Source: a virus. Taken from it: a DNA stretch of 64,000 bases. The notes beneath the pieces were generated by a model that worked only from the letters and a program-made list of their open reading frames with translations, was not told the DNA's origin and made no database searches. Location of the stretch: the IMG/VR virus record IMGVR_UViG_3300042731_008016, positions 1 to 64,000 of that record; one strand, given 5' to 3'. Of this stretch, positions 50,596-56,617 are shown piece after piece. Within the stretch, counting starts at the first letter, position 1. Each line of letters starts with the position of its first letter. The translations under genes and the position numbers were made by a program.

Positions 50596-51544
50596 TAAAG
50601 CAATACTAGAGATTAATAAAAAATTCGGTGAAAATACAATTGGTAAGATTGCCGATATGCCTGTTATAAAAACAGAGCGAATTTCTTCAGGTTCCCCTTA
50701 TCTTGATTGGTCTATAGGTGGCGGATGGCCACGAGGTAGAAGTATTGAACTTTACGGACCATATTCATCAGGAAAATCCCTTATAGCACTCAGAACTATA
50801 GCAGAAGCCCAAAAACAAGGACTTAAATGTGTATATTTAGATGCTGAAAATACTTTTGATCCAGATTTTGCTGAAAAAATAGGCGTTAAAATGGATGAGA
50901 TTATAATTTCTCAAATTTCTTCAGGAGAACAAGTTTTTAATATTTTAGACAAGCTTATTGAAAGCAAAGATGTTGCCATTATAGTTATCGATACAGTAGC
51001 TTCATTAGTTCCAGAATATGAAGAACAAGAAGGAATGGAAAAACAATCAATGGGATTGCAAGCTAGATTAATGAGCAAAGCCATGAGAAAAATTACTGCT
51101 AAAGCAGCAAAAAATAAAACTCTTCTTCTTTTTATTAATCAATTGAGAGAAAAAATTGGATCATACGGAAACCCATTTACAACACCAGGAGGAAACGCTC
51201 TAAAATTCTATTCATCAATTAGATTGGAAGTACGTAGAGGCGAATTACTTAAAGATGAAAAGAAAATCATTGGTCAACAAGTTAAATTTAAAGTTACTAA
51301 ATCTAAAGTTGGGCCTTCATTTAGGGATGGATACTTTATGTTTTATCAACCAGATCCAAGTGCACCAGATATTGAACTATTTGACGAAGCTGATGAGATA
51401 GTATCAATGCTCTTATTAAATAAAAAAATAAAAAGAAGAGGCGCTTACTATGATGCTGTTGGAAAAACATTTAAAGGTAGAGAAGAACTTGAAAGAGAAA
51501 TTAGAGTTAATAAAGACTTTAGAAAGCAATTAGAGGCACTATGA
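50582..51544 (+). CDS. recA: RecA-type recombinase
   Basis: 320 residues. Walker A GPYSSGKS at about 59, Walker B VAIIVIDTVASLVP, loop L1 region (EGMEKQSMGLQARLMSKAMR) and L2 with INQLREKIGSYGNPFTTPGG. The first residues (IGKIADMPVIKTERISSGSP) are RecA-like. Slightly shorter than cellular RecA (about 350) because the C-terminal domain is reduced. Would catalyse strand exchange with the SSB encoded downstream. Confidence 0.9.
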   Translation: MSDLNKAILEINKKFGENTIGKIADMPVIKTERISSGSPYLDWSIGGGWPRGRSIELYGPYSSGKSLIALRTIAEAQKQGLKCVYLDAENTFDPDFAEKIGVKMDEIIISQISSGEQVFNILDKLIESKDVAIIVIDTVASLVPEYEEQEGMEKQSMGLQARLMSKAMRKITAKAAKNKTLLLFINQLREKIGSYGNPFTTPGGNALKFYSSIRLEVRRGELLKDEKKIIGQQVKFKVTKSKVGPSFRDGYFMFYQPDPSAPDIELFDEADEIVSMLLLNKKIKRRGAYYDAVGKTFKGREELEREIRVNKDFRKQLEAL

Positions 51545-51792
51545 TAATCTTACCAAAAAATATTAAATTTGAACTAGACTATTTTGAGTTTGGTTACCTA
51601 TTCACTTCAATCAAAGAAGACGCATGGGATAGAATGCCCCGTAGACTATGGTTATTATTTAAGATAACTTCTCTAGAAGCTTATCGGAAACACCCTGCAT
51701 TCGGTAAAAGGGACAGGGAAAAACTCGATAAGTGGAGAGAAGAATTACAAAAATTAGAAAAAGGAGGTCAAGATGGCACGAAGTCTAAATAA
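51541..51792 (+). CDS. Hypothetical protein between recA and ssb
   Basis: 83 residues, start overlapping the recA stop (ATGA). Helical, basic at the end (LDKWREELQKLEKGGQDG). Not recognised; position suggests a recombination accessory. Confidence 0.6.
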   Translation: MIILPKNIKFELDYFEFGYLFTSIKEDAWDRMPRRLWLLFKITSLEAYRKHPAFGKRDREKLDKWREELQKLEKGGQDGTKSK

Positions 51793-52183
51793 AGTGATAC
51801 TCATTGGGAATCTGACCAGAGACCCAGAATTAAAATATACTCATAGTGGAACTGCAGTTTGTAGTTTTACTGTTGCTACAAATAGACAGTGGAAAGATTC
51901 TAGTGGAAATGAACAAGATCAGGCAAGTTTTCATCGTTGTGTAGCTTGGAGTAAACTAGCTGAAATTTGTGGTCAATATCTTTTTAAAGGAAAAAAGGTG
52001 TATATTGATGGTAGGATACAAAATAGAAGTTGGGAAACCCAACAAGGTGAGAAAAAGTACATGACCGAGATTGTAGTCAACGAGATGATTATGCTCGGAG
52101 ATAATAGAAGTCAAGGTATTACTCCCCAGGATGCAGAAAACGCTCTAGGAGCTGAGGATTATCCACCAGAGCCAGAAGAATAA
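51773..52183 (+). CDS. ssb: Single-stranded DNA-binding protein
   Basis: 136 residues. OB fold with LNKVILIGNLTRDPELKYT, CSFTVATNRQWKDSSG and KVYIDGRIQNRSWE, close to bacterial SSB. The C-terminus (EDYPPEPEE) is acidic but lacks the usual DDIPF tip. AAAGGAGG upstream. Protects ssDNA during replication and RecA-driven exchange. Confidence 0.9.
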   Translation: MARSLNKVILIGNLTRDPELKYTHSGTAVCSFTVATNRQWKDSSGNEQDQASFHRCVAWSKLAEICGQYLFKGKKVYIDGRIQNRSWETQQGEKKYMTEIVVNEMIMLGDNRSQGITPQDAENALGAEDYPPEPEE

Positions 52184-52210
52184 TAATTATTAATCAAAGA
52201 GGTAAACTCT

Positions 52211-52465
52211 ATGCAATTAGCAAGCGGAAGCGGACTAAACTATGTAGAGCCAATCATCACCTCTGACCGTGCCCAAGAGGTCGAAGAAGTTGTGGTTGAA
52301 GAAAAAATAGCCACCACTCAAACTGAGGTTGCACAACCAACTCCCCTTTCAGAACCTACAAAGGATACTTCAAGTCCAAGTTGGATTGTATTGTTCTTAG
52401 TAATGGTTGTATTAGGGGCTATCGCTGTTGTTCAGATGATTCGAAGTAGCAAAACTAAAAAATAA
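52211..52465 (+). CDS. Tail-anchored membrane protein
   Basis: 84 residues. Acidic soluble N-part (EEVVVEEKIATTQTEVAQ) and a C-terminal membrane span (WIVLFLVMVVLGAIAVVQMI) with basic end. GAGG upstream. Not recognised. Confidence 0.55.
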   Translation: MQLASGSGLNYVEPIITSDRAQEVEEVVVEEKIATTQTEVAQPTPLSEPTKDTSSPSWIVLFLVMVVLGAIAVVQMIRSSKTKK

Positions 52466-52770
52466 TGGCTAAACAACATTGGCAGAAAAAAGAAAGCAAG
52501 GATGCTGATGAATTCGGGGGAAGAGTCACACCCCGCAGTGGCGGGATGTGGTCTTTCCCTGGTGACGTTAAAACAGAACACTTTCTTATTGATGCCAAAA
52601 CTACCAATCATAAGAGCTTTAGTATTACTGCGAGTATGTGGAGGAAACTCTATGCCCAGGCTCTAAAGTCTCAAAGATTACCATGTTTATCTATTGAACT
52701 TGTCGACGAAGATATAGAAGTGGTAGTATTGGATAAGAACGACTTTATTTCGTTTTTTAAGGAAAACTAA
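52465..52770 (+). CDS. PDDEXK-like resolvase/endonuclease
   Basis: 101 residues. EFGGRVTPRSGGMWSFPGDV then HFLIDAKTTNHKSFSI is the D...(D)xK core of small Holliday-junction-resolvase-like PDDEXK proteins. Start overlaps the previous stop by one base. A second protein of similar pattern lies at 56.6 kb. Would process recombination intermediates. Confidence 0.65.
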   Translation: MAKQHWQKKESKDADEFGGRVTPRSGGMWSFPGDVKTEHFLIDAKTTNHKSFSITASMWRKLYAQALKSQRLPCLSIELVDEDIEVVVLDKNDFISFFKEN

Positions 52771-52771
52771 T

Positions 52772-52960
52772 ATGATTCAAACTAAATATTTTTGCCCAAT
52801 TCATCAAACAAGTATTTCAACAACTGATCCCAATTTTGCAAGTGATAAAATGTGGATTAAGAGGGCTAGATCTTTTATGGAAACCCATAAAAACTGTAGT
52901 GAGACCATTAAAAAACAACTAGAGGAATACAATGCCTACAAGAACGGGAAAAGACACTAA
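52772..52960 (+). CDS. Hypothetical small zinc-like protein
   Basis: 62 residues: FCPIHQT at the start and HKNC later could bind zinc. Helical end overlapping the next gene. Not recognised. Confidence 0.55.
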   Translation: MIQTKYFCPIHQTSISTTDPNFASDKMWIKRARSFMETHKNCSETIKKQLEEYNAYKNGKRH

Positions 52961-53156
52961 AGGTTGTTATGCCCGCTGGGGTGGGCATGGCAAAAAATAT
53001 TATTATAAATGTGGCGATAAAAAAGCCAGAGAAAGAGCTAAAGCCAAGGCAGACGCACAAGGAAGAGCTGCACATGCCCACGGTTATAAAGGCTCTACTA
53101 CTACAAATTGTTACGCCACAGGATATAAAGGAGACTTAAATGACAAAAACACGTAA
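52932..53156 (+). CDS. Conserved small phage protein, GCYARWGGHGKKY type
   Basis: 74 residues, Gly, Lys and Ala rich: KGCYARWGGHGKKYYYKCGD then ARERAKAKADAQGRAAHAHG. Similar short basic proteins occur in many phages; function unknown. GAGG lies upstream. Confidence 0.65.
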   Translation: MPTRTGKDTKGCYARWGGHGKKYYYKCGDKKARERAKAKADAQGRAAHAHGYKGSTTTNCYATGYKGDLNDKNT

Positions 53157-53382
53157 GGTTAAGCTTTTAGAGGTATCAGTTCAAATAGTAACAGAGCTTT
53201 GCAAAAAGGCTGTAGAGAATAAATTACCTGATGACGCCTCTGTTATCAGAACTTCTTATAATCCCCTCACAAACAATTTTGATGTAATCGTTCACAGCGA
53301 AGAGTTTGATGAAGTACCAGAGGGACAGATGATCCCAAAAGTTAGTAAAACTCCAGTTGTCTCGACGGATGTGCTAAAATAA
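53140..53382 (+). CDS. Hypothetical protein
   Basis: 80 residues, AAAGGAGA upstream. MTKTRKVKLLEVSVQIVTEL, later strands (NNFDVIVHSEEFDEVPEG). Not recognised. Confidence 0.6.
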   Translation: MTKTRKVKLLEVSVQIVTELCKKAVENKLPDDASVIRTSYNPLTNNFDVIVHSEEFDEVPEGQMIPKVSKTPVVSTDVLK

Positions 53383-53385
53383 TAA

Positions 53386-53514
53386 ATGAGTCTAGTTGAC
53401 TCGTATATGTTTAGACTCTTAATAGGAGCCATCGTGTTCCTTACCTTGGTGGGAGTCTTTTATTTTATTACAAAATGGGAAGACAAATTACCACCAACAA
53501 AACATAAAGTCTAA
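53386..53514 (+). CDS. Small membrane protein of 42 residues
   Basis: One membrane span (LLIGAIVFLTLVGVFYFI) and a polar tail (KWEDKLPPTKHK). Starts three bases after the previous stop. Not recognised. Confidence 0.55.
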   Translation: MSLVDSYMFRLLIGAIVFLTLVGVFYFITKWEDKLPPTKHKV

Positions 53515-53526
53515 GGAAAAGGAAAA

Positions 53527-53886
53527 ATGATATTTTGCTTACCATGCCTATCATTAATAGTGTACTTTGCAATCATTGGTATCTTTGTTCCAAGTAAAAG
53601 GGGGTTTATAAAAGATGCAATTAAGTGCTTTTGGAAAAAACTTACAAGACAGCACTGTACAGATGCCTTTGATGATTTAGTTCACAAGCAATTTGTCATG
53701 TGGTTAGCCGATAAAAATACTCGAGTAGCAAAGTTATTTAGTGACAAAAGAGTCTTTGATCTTGCAGTAAGTCTATCTCTTATTGCATTTTCACTCATAA
53801 ATGTCATATTATTGTATGTACTGTATCAATGGTTATTTATTAAGAGTCCCTGTGATACAGCAGGAGAGGGGGTGTGTCCACTATGA
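53527..53886 (+). CDS. Two-span membrane protein
   Basis: 119 residues, AAGGAAAAGG upstream. Spans at the N-terminus (CLSLIVYFAIIGIFV) and C-terminus (SLIAFSLINVILLYVLYQWL) with a basic cytoplasmic middle containing several Cys and His. Not recognised. Confidence 0.6.
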   Translation: MIFCLPCLSLIVYFAIIGIFVPSKRGFIKDAIKCFWKKLTRQHCTDAFDDLVHKQFVMWLADKNTRVAKLFSDKRVFDLAVSLSLIAFSLINVILLYVLYQWLFIKSPCDTAGEGVCPL

Positions 53887-54146
53887 AACTTTATCAATAC
53901 GACGATCTAAAGAAAGTAAATCAAGCTCTTGGAAGCTTCAAAAGGAATAAAGTTCCTGTAAGCGATGTCAAGATTCTCACTGTCGACGGTAAGGTTCAAT
54001 ATTTTATCGTAGCTGATCCTGTTTATACTCCTAAACCAGAAGAGGATAAACCAAAAAAAGAAGAAACCAAACCTGTCGATAAAAAAGAAGAAGTGGTAGC
54101 CGAAGAAAAAGAAGAGACGCCAAAAGAAGAAAAAGAGAAAAAATAG
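53883..54146 (+). CDS. Hypothetical protein with acidic-basic tail
   Basis: 87 residues from ATG 53883 (GGAGAGGGGG upstream). A folded N-part (GKVQYFIVADPVYTPKPEED) and a Lys/Glu-rich low-complexity tail. Overlaps the membrane-protein stop. Confidence 0.6.
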   Translation: MKLYQYDDLKKVNQALGSFKRNKVPVSDVKILTVDGKVQYFIVADPVYTPKPEEDKPKKEETKPVDKKEEVVAEEKEETPKEEKEKK

Positions 54147-54165
54147 ACTATCTTAGAGAGCAATT

Positions 54166-54432
54166 ATGTCTAAATATGCAGAGTGTCAAAGTTGTGGCAC
54201 TATTCATTATATAATCAGTAAAGAAGAGGCTAAATCCCTTATCGATGAGGGATATTTAGCTGCTGAATTTTCTGATCGTAATTTAGAGCATTGCTCCAAC
54301 TGTGGTTTAAAAAAAGGTTTTTCAAAAGTCACTGACGATTATGTGGATAAATACTCCAATGGAGACCACATACAACCAATCCTGCTCGATAATGAAAATC
54401 TTAAAACAATCACAGAACAGTCTAAGTCTTGA
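54166..54432 (+). CDS. Zinc-ribbon protein
   Basis: 88 residues. CQSCGTIHYIISKEEA ... HCSNCGLKKGF forms a clear CxxC...CxxC ribbon. GAGAG upstream. Small adapter-type zinc proteins are common in phages; target unknown. Confidence 0.6.
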   Translation: MSKYAECQSCGTIHYIISKEEAKSLIDEGYLAAEFSDRNLEHCSNCGLKKGFSKVTDDYVDKYSNGDHIQPILLDNENLKTITEQSKS

Positions 54433-54604
54433 ATTTTTTCTAGACAAGATGAGTCAATTAGATAGATTACTAGAATCTTCTAATTTGATGTCTACTGAAA
54501 GTAAAAAGAATATTCAATGGTACTGTAATTATAGAATTTCTCAATATTACAAAAGATATGTTGCTGAAAACCCACCTTCTGTGATAAAATGCGTTGAAAA
54601 TTAA
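54392..54604 (+). CDS. Hypothetical protein upstream of the tRNA group
   Basis: 70 residues from ATG 54392; other in-frame starts are possible and none has a good ribosome site. Helical (LEFFLDKMSQLDRLLESSNL) with aromatic-basic end. It ends exactly one base before tRNA-Trp. Its end contains the probable tRNA promoter. Confidence 0.4.
   Translation: MKILKQSQNSLSLEFFLDKMSQLDRLLESSNLMSTESKKNIQWYCNYRISQYYKRYVAENPPSVIKCVEN
54561..54590 (+). promoter_or_regulatory. Possible promoter of the plus-strand tRNA group
   Basis: TTGCTG, 18 bases, TAAAAT, placing transcription start a few bases before tRNA-Trp. Confidence 0.4.
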
Positions 54605-54675
54605 AGGTTGGGCGCTGGGCGCAAGAAGCACTCCAAACGCCTCTTTGCAGGGTTCGACTCCTTGACAGCCTGCCA
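54605..54675 (+). tRNA. Reduced tRNA-Trp(CCA)
   Basis: 71 bases. Acceptor AGGTTGG/ACAGCCT (6 of 7 pairs), discriminator G and encoded CCA; T-arm CAGGG-TTCGACT-CCTTG; anticodon loop CTCCAAA (CCA). The D-arm is tiny (GC/GC) and the anticodon stem has two A-C mismatches. Identity from loop, discriminator and overall match to tRNA-Trp. Confidence 0.65.
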
Positions 54676-54686
54676 AGCGGGATTAG

Positions 54687-54715
54687 TTGATTTTATAACT
54701 AATACCCACTATAAT
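54687..54715 (+). promoter_or_regulatory. Promoter of the first HNH cassette
   Basis: TTGATT, 17 bases, TATAAT. The HNH start codon is eight bases beyond the -10, so the mRNA would be leaderless or nearly so. Confidence 0.7.
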
Positions 54716-54723
54716 GTGGCTAT

Positions 54724-55083
54724 ATGCCATATAAGGACATTAAAAAACGAAGACAGAGTTCTCGAAAATACTATTATGCAAATCGAGAGAGGCTAATCGA
54801 GCAACAACGAGAGTATCGAGTAAAGTTGCGATTAGAGGTTCTTTCTCATTATAGTAATGGAGAGCCAAAATGTGCGTGTTGCAAAGAAAGCCAAATAGAA
54901 TTTCTAGCAATAGACCATATCAATGGAGGTGGTACTAAGCATAGAAAAAGAATTGGCGGAGGAATGCACACCTATCTTTGGTTGAAAAAGCAAGGCTATC
55001 CGAAAGGATACAGAGTCTTATGTCATAATTGTAATCAAGCTTATGGCTTTTTCGGATACTGTCCTCACAATAAGCGGGATTAG
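54724..55083 (+). CDS. HNH homing endonuclease overlapping tRNA-Gly
   Basis: 119 residues. A basic N-terminus (KKRRQSSRKYYYANRERLIE), then CACC ... IDHINGGGTKHRKR ... VLCHNCNQAYGFFGY, the zinc-bound HNH fold of phage endonucleases. The last four codons and stop lie inside the 5' end of tRNA-Gly. No ribosome site precedes the ATG. Likely cuts tRNA-Gly genes lacking the insertion (inference). Confidence 0.8.
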   Translation: MPYKDIKKRRQSSRKYYYANRERLIEQQREYRVKLRLEVLSHYSNGEPKCACCKESQIEFLAIDHINGGGTKHRKRIGGGMHTYLWLKKQGYPKGYRVLCHNCNQAYGFFGYCPHNKRD

Positions 55084-55147
55084 TGTATTGGCGACACGAC
55101 ATCCTTCCAAGTTGTAGAAAGGGGTTCGATTCCCCTATCCCGCTCCA
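55074..55147 (+). tRNA. tRNA-Gly(TCC)
   Basis: Acceptor GCGGGAT/ATCCCGC, discriminator T and encoded CCA; anticodon loop CTTCCAA on ACATC/GTTGT (one T-T mismatch); T-arm AGGGG-TTCGATT-CCCCT. Its first ten bases are shared with the HNH coding end. Confidence 0.9.
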
Positions 55148-55225
55148 AACATTATGATGTTGACAATATAATGTCGAAAAAACAAACATTATAATGTTGT
55201 TATTAATAAATCTAGGAGAAAAGAC

Positions 55226-55289
55226 CATGACTATATAGTCGCCTAACCCATTATTTTGAAGGGCGACCCCGAAGGGGGTGATAGTCATG
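55226..55289 (+). promoter_or_regulatory. Three-stem leader that hides a ribosome site, with a 3-codon mini-ORF
   Basis: Outer stem CATGACTAT/ATAGTCATG contains the start codon of the next gene. Inner stems are GTCGCC/GGCGAC and ACCCC-GAA-GGGGT, the last containing the g-rich ribosome site. The 5' arm of the outer stem is a tiny ORF, ATG ACT ATA TAG, with AGGAG eight bases upstream. Ribosomes on the mini-ORF would open the outer stem. Just upstream is the palindrome ACATTATAATGT. Confidence 0.6.
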
Positions 55290-55475
55290 AGTACGCCTAG
55301 AAAAGGCCGAGGTAAATCTGGTAGTAGAAAATACGGTAGAAACAAGGTCAAATGTGCCCTTTACCGTGTGCAAAATCGAAGAGAGAAAAATAAATTGAGA
55401 AAGCTAAAAAAACTCTCTAAGAAACAGCCAAACAACAAACAGATTCCAAAGCTAATCAAAAAGCTAGAAGGATAA
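55287..55475 (+). CDS. Small very basic phage protein
   Basis: 62 residues, rich in Lys and Arg (RKGRGKSGSRKYGRNKVKCA; REKNKLRKLKKLSKKQ). ATG 55287 is preferred over a GTG because GGGGGTGA precedes it. Similar basic proteins with a KYGRNKxKCxxYR-type phrase occur in other phages; nucleic-acid binding is likely. Confidence 0.65.
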   Translation: MSTPRKGRGKSGSRKYGRNKVKCALYRVQNRREKNKLRKLKKLSKKQPNNKQIPKLIKKLEG

Positions 55476-55530
55476 TTAAATGTTAACCGATGCTAAATAC
55501 CATCATAAAAGCTACGGCATCACCTTTCAT

Positions 55531-55603
55531 GGTGACGGTAGCTTAGTGGCAAAGCACTCGGTTGTGGTCAGAGGGACGGGGGTTCGAATCCCCTCCATCA
55601 CCC
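55531..55603 (+). tRNA. tRNA-His(GTG)
   Basis: Acceptor GGTGACG/CATCACC (6 of 7), discriminator C as usual for bacterial His; anticodon loop TTGTGGT on CTCGG/CAGAG; T-arm CGGGGG-TTCGAAT-CCCC. The 20 bases upstream contain a second ATCACC that can pair with the 5' acceptor strand. Confidence 0.85.
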
Positions 55604-55650
55604 AAAGCACATTAAATAATCAACAGAACTAATTACATCCTGCGCATTAT

Positions 55651-55721
55651 TGCGGAGTGGTGTAACGGTAGCACGCTGGGCTTTGAACCCAGAGGTCTTT
55701 GTTCGAATCAAAGCTTCGCAT
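55651..55721 (+). tRNA. tRNA-Gln(TTG)
   Basis: Acceptor TGCGGAG/CTTCGCA; anticodon arm CTGGG-CTTTGAA-CCCAG; T-arm CTTTG-TTCGAAT-CAAAG. CCA is not encoded. Confidence 0.9.
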
Positions 55722-55728
55722 CATAGAA

Positions 55729-55757
55729 TTGACAATATATATTTGAATTAATAAAAT
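55729..55757 (+). promoter_or_regulatory. Promoter of the second HNH cassette
   Basis: TTGACA, 17 bases, TAAAAT, starting seven bases after tRNA-Gln. The HNH ATG follows the -10 by six bases. Confidence 0.7.
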
Positions 55758-55763
55758 AGTTCA

Positions 55764-56108
55764 ATGCCACATAAAAATGTAGATGCTAGAAGAGCTTATG
55801 CTAGAGAATATTATAAAAGAAATCCACAAAGATGGATTGAAAAAAATAAAAAACGTAAAAAAGAAATATATAAATTTATAAGCGAATATAAAAGAAAAAA
55901 TGGGTGTAAATTATGTGATGAGAATGAACCAGTAGCTTTAGATTTTCATCATATAAATAAAAACAAAGAAATCAATTTAGCACACGCTCAAACTAGAATG
56001 TGGGGAAAAACAAGAATTTTAAAAGAAATTAATAAATGTGTTGTATTATGTGCAAATTGTCATAGAAAAGTAGAAGCTGGAATAATAAAATTATCCAGGG
56101 AAGCATAA
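55764..56108 (+). CDS. HNH endonuclease overlapping tRNA-Asn
   Basis: 114 residues. Basic N-terminus (REYYKRNPQRWIEKNKKRKK), then CKLCDENEPVALDFHHINKN and CVVLCANCHRKVEAG, the zinc-type HNH fold. The final five codons including stop lie in the first 15 bases of tRNA-Asn. It differs in sequence from the first HNH protein but has the same build: own promoter, no leader, 3' end inside a tRNA. Confidence 0.8.
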   Translation: MPHKNVDARRAYAREYYKRNPQRWIEKNKKRKKEIYKFISEYKRKNGCKLCDENEPVALDFHHINKNKEINLAHAQTRMWGKTRILKEINKCVVLCANCHRKVEAGIIKLSREA

Positions 56109-56167
56109 TTGGCATTTGCATCGGACTGTTAATCCGAAGACAGAAGGTTCGAATCCTTCTCCTGGAG
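56094..56167 (+). tRNA. tRNA-Asn(GTT)
   Basis: Acceptor TCCAGGG/TCCTGGA (one G-T), discriminator G; anticodon arm TCGGA-CTGTTAA-TCCGA; T-arm AGAAGG-TTCGAAT-CCTTCT. CCA is not encoded. Confidence 0.9.
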
Positions 56168-56181
56168 CACCTTAAAAATTT

Positions 56182-56417
56182 GATAGTTCGCACATGGGTG
56201 GCTGAATGAACCGCTATGCAGGGTTAAGGCACTATTGATGAGTACCTCATTTAAGGGGGCTTAATTTGCTCACGATAGGTTGGGACGGTCACATATACCT
56301 AGTATGACTAAACTAAGACATACTACTGCAGAGATCGTCGTACTTGGGAAGTAAGTCCGAAGGAGGAGCAGAAGTGTTCGGTACGGAGGATGGTCTTCCC
56401 CCCAGTTGTGAGCTATC
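56182..56417 (+). ncRNA. Unassigned 236-base structured RNA between tRNA genes
   Basis: The ends pair over 11 contiguous positions (GATAGTTCGCA with TGTGAGCTATC, three G-T pairs), then, after a 2x2 mismatch, TGGG/CCCA. Inside are good hairpins: ATGAG-TAC-CTCAT, TTAAG-GGGG-CTTAA, TAGTATG/CATACTA, TACTT-GGG-AAGTA and CCGAA/TTCGG. No ORF. I checked by eye for RNase P, tmRNA and group I intron core motifs and found none convincing. It is probably co-transcribed with the tRNAs. Confidence 0.65.
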
Positions 56418-56424
56418 AAAACAT

Positions 56425-56592
56425 ACCCGAATCGTCTAGTGGTTAGGACGGCATAAATTTAGCACTAGGACAAGCTCCCTAGGGCAACAAGAAATTGAAG
56501 CCCTCAATTAACAGGTTATGCTCGTTTCGAATGAGCATAATTAGTAAAATGGGCCAAATGTGCAAACCTAGGTTCAAATCCTAGTTCGGGTT
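56425..56592 (+). tRNA. Greatly expanded tRNA-Arg(TCG)-like gene
   Basis: Acceptor ACCCGAA/TTCGGGT (7 pairs), D-arm GTCT...GGAC and T-arm CTAGG-TTCAAAT-CCTAG are all perfect. The stem where the anticodon arm should be (GCATA/TGTGC) encloses 103 bases in place of a 7-base loop. Within them is a strong arm TTATGCTC/GAGCATAA with loop centre TTTCGAA (anticodon TCG) and a possible pseudoknot (AGGGC/GCCCT with AATTG/CAATT). About 90 bases longer than normal; too short for a typical group I intron. Confidence 0.6.
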
Positions 56593-56617
56593 CAAAAGAT
56601 TATTAGGAAAAACAATT

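Larger units (their letters stand above)
54675..55084 (+). repeat. 13-base direct repeat flanking the first HNH gene
   Basis: AAGCGGGATTAGT occurs at 54675-54687 and 55072-55084. The second copy is the real 5' end of tRNA-Gly; the first is a partial copy directly after tRNA-Trp. The HNH gene and its promoter lie between them, so the segment looks like an insertion that rebuilt the tRNA 5' end. Confidence 0.75.

Noticed and set aside
55480-55632. 50-residue ORF reading straight through tRNA-His
   Set aside because: It has a modest ribosome site, but the tRNA is well formed and explains the sequence; the protein shows no recognisable pattern.
56182-56417. Group I intron core (GACTA / AAGTC pairing)
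   Set aside because: The bases concerned form a stronger local hairpin (TAGTATG/CATACTA), and no exon pairing or terminal G could be placed.
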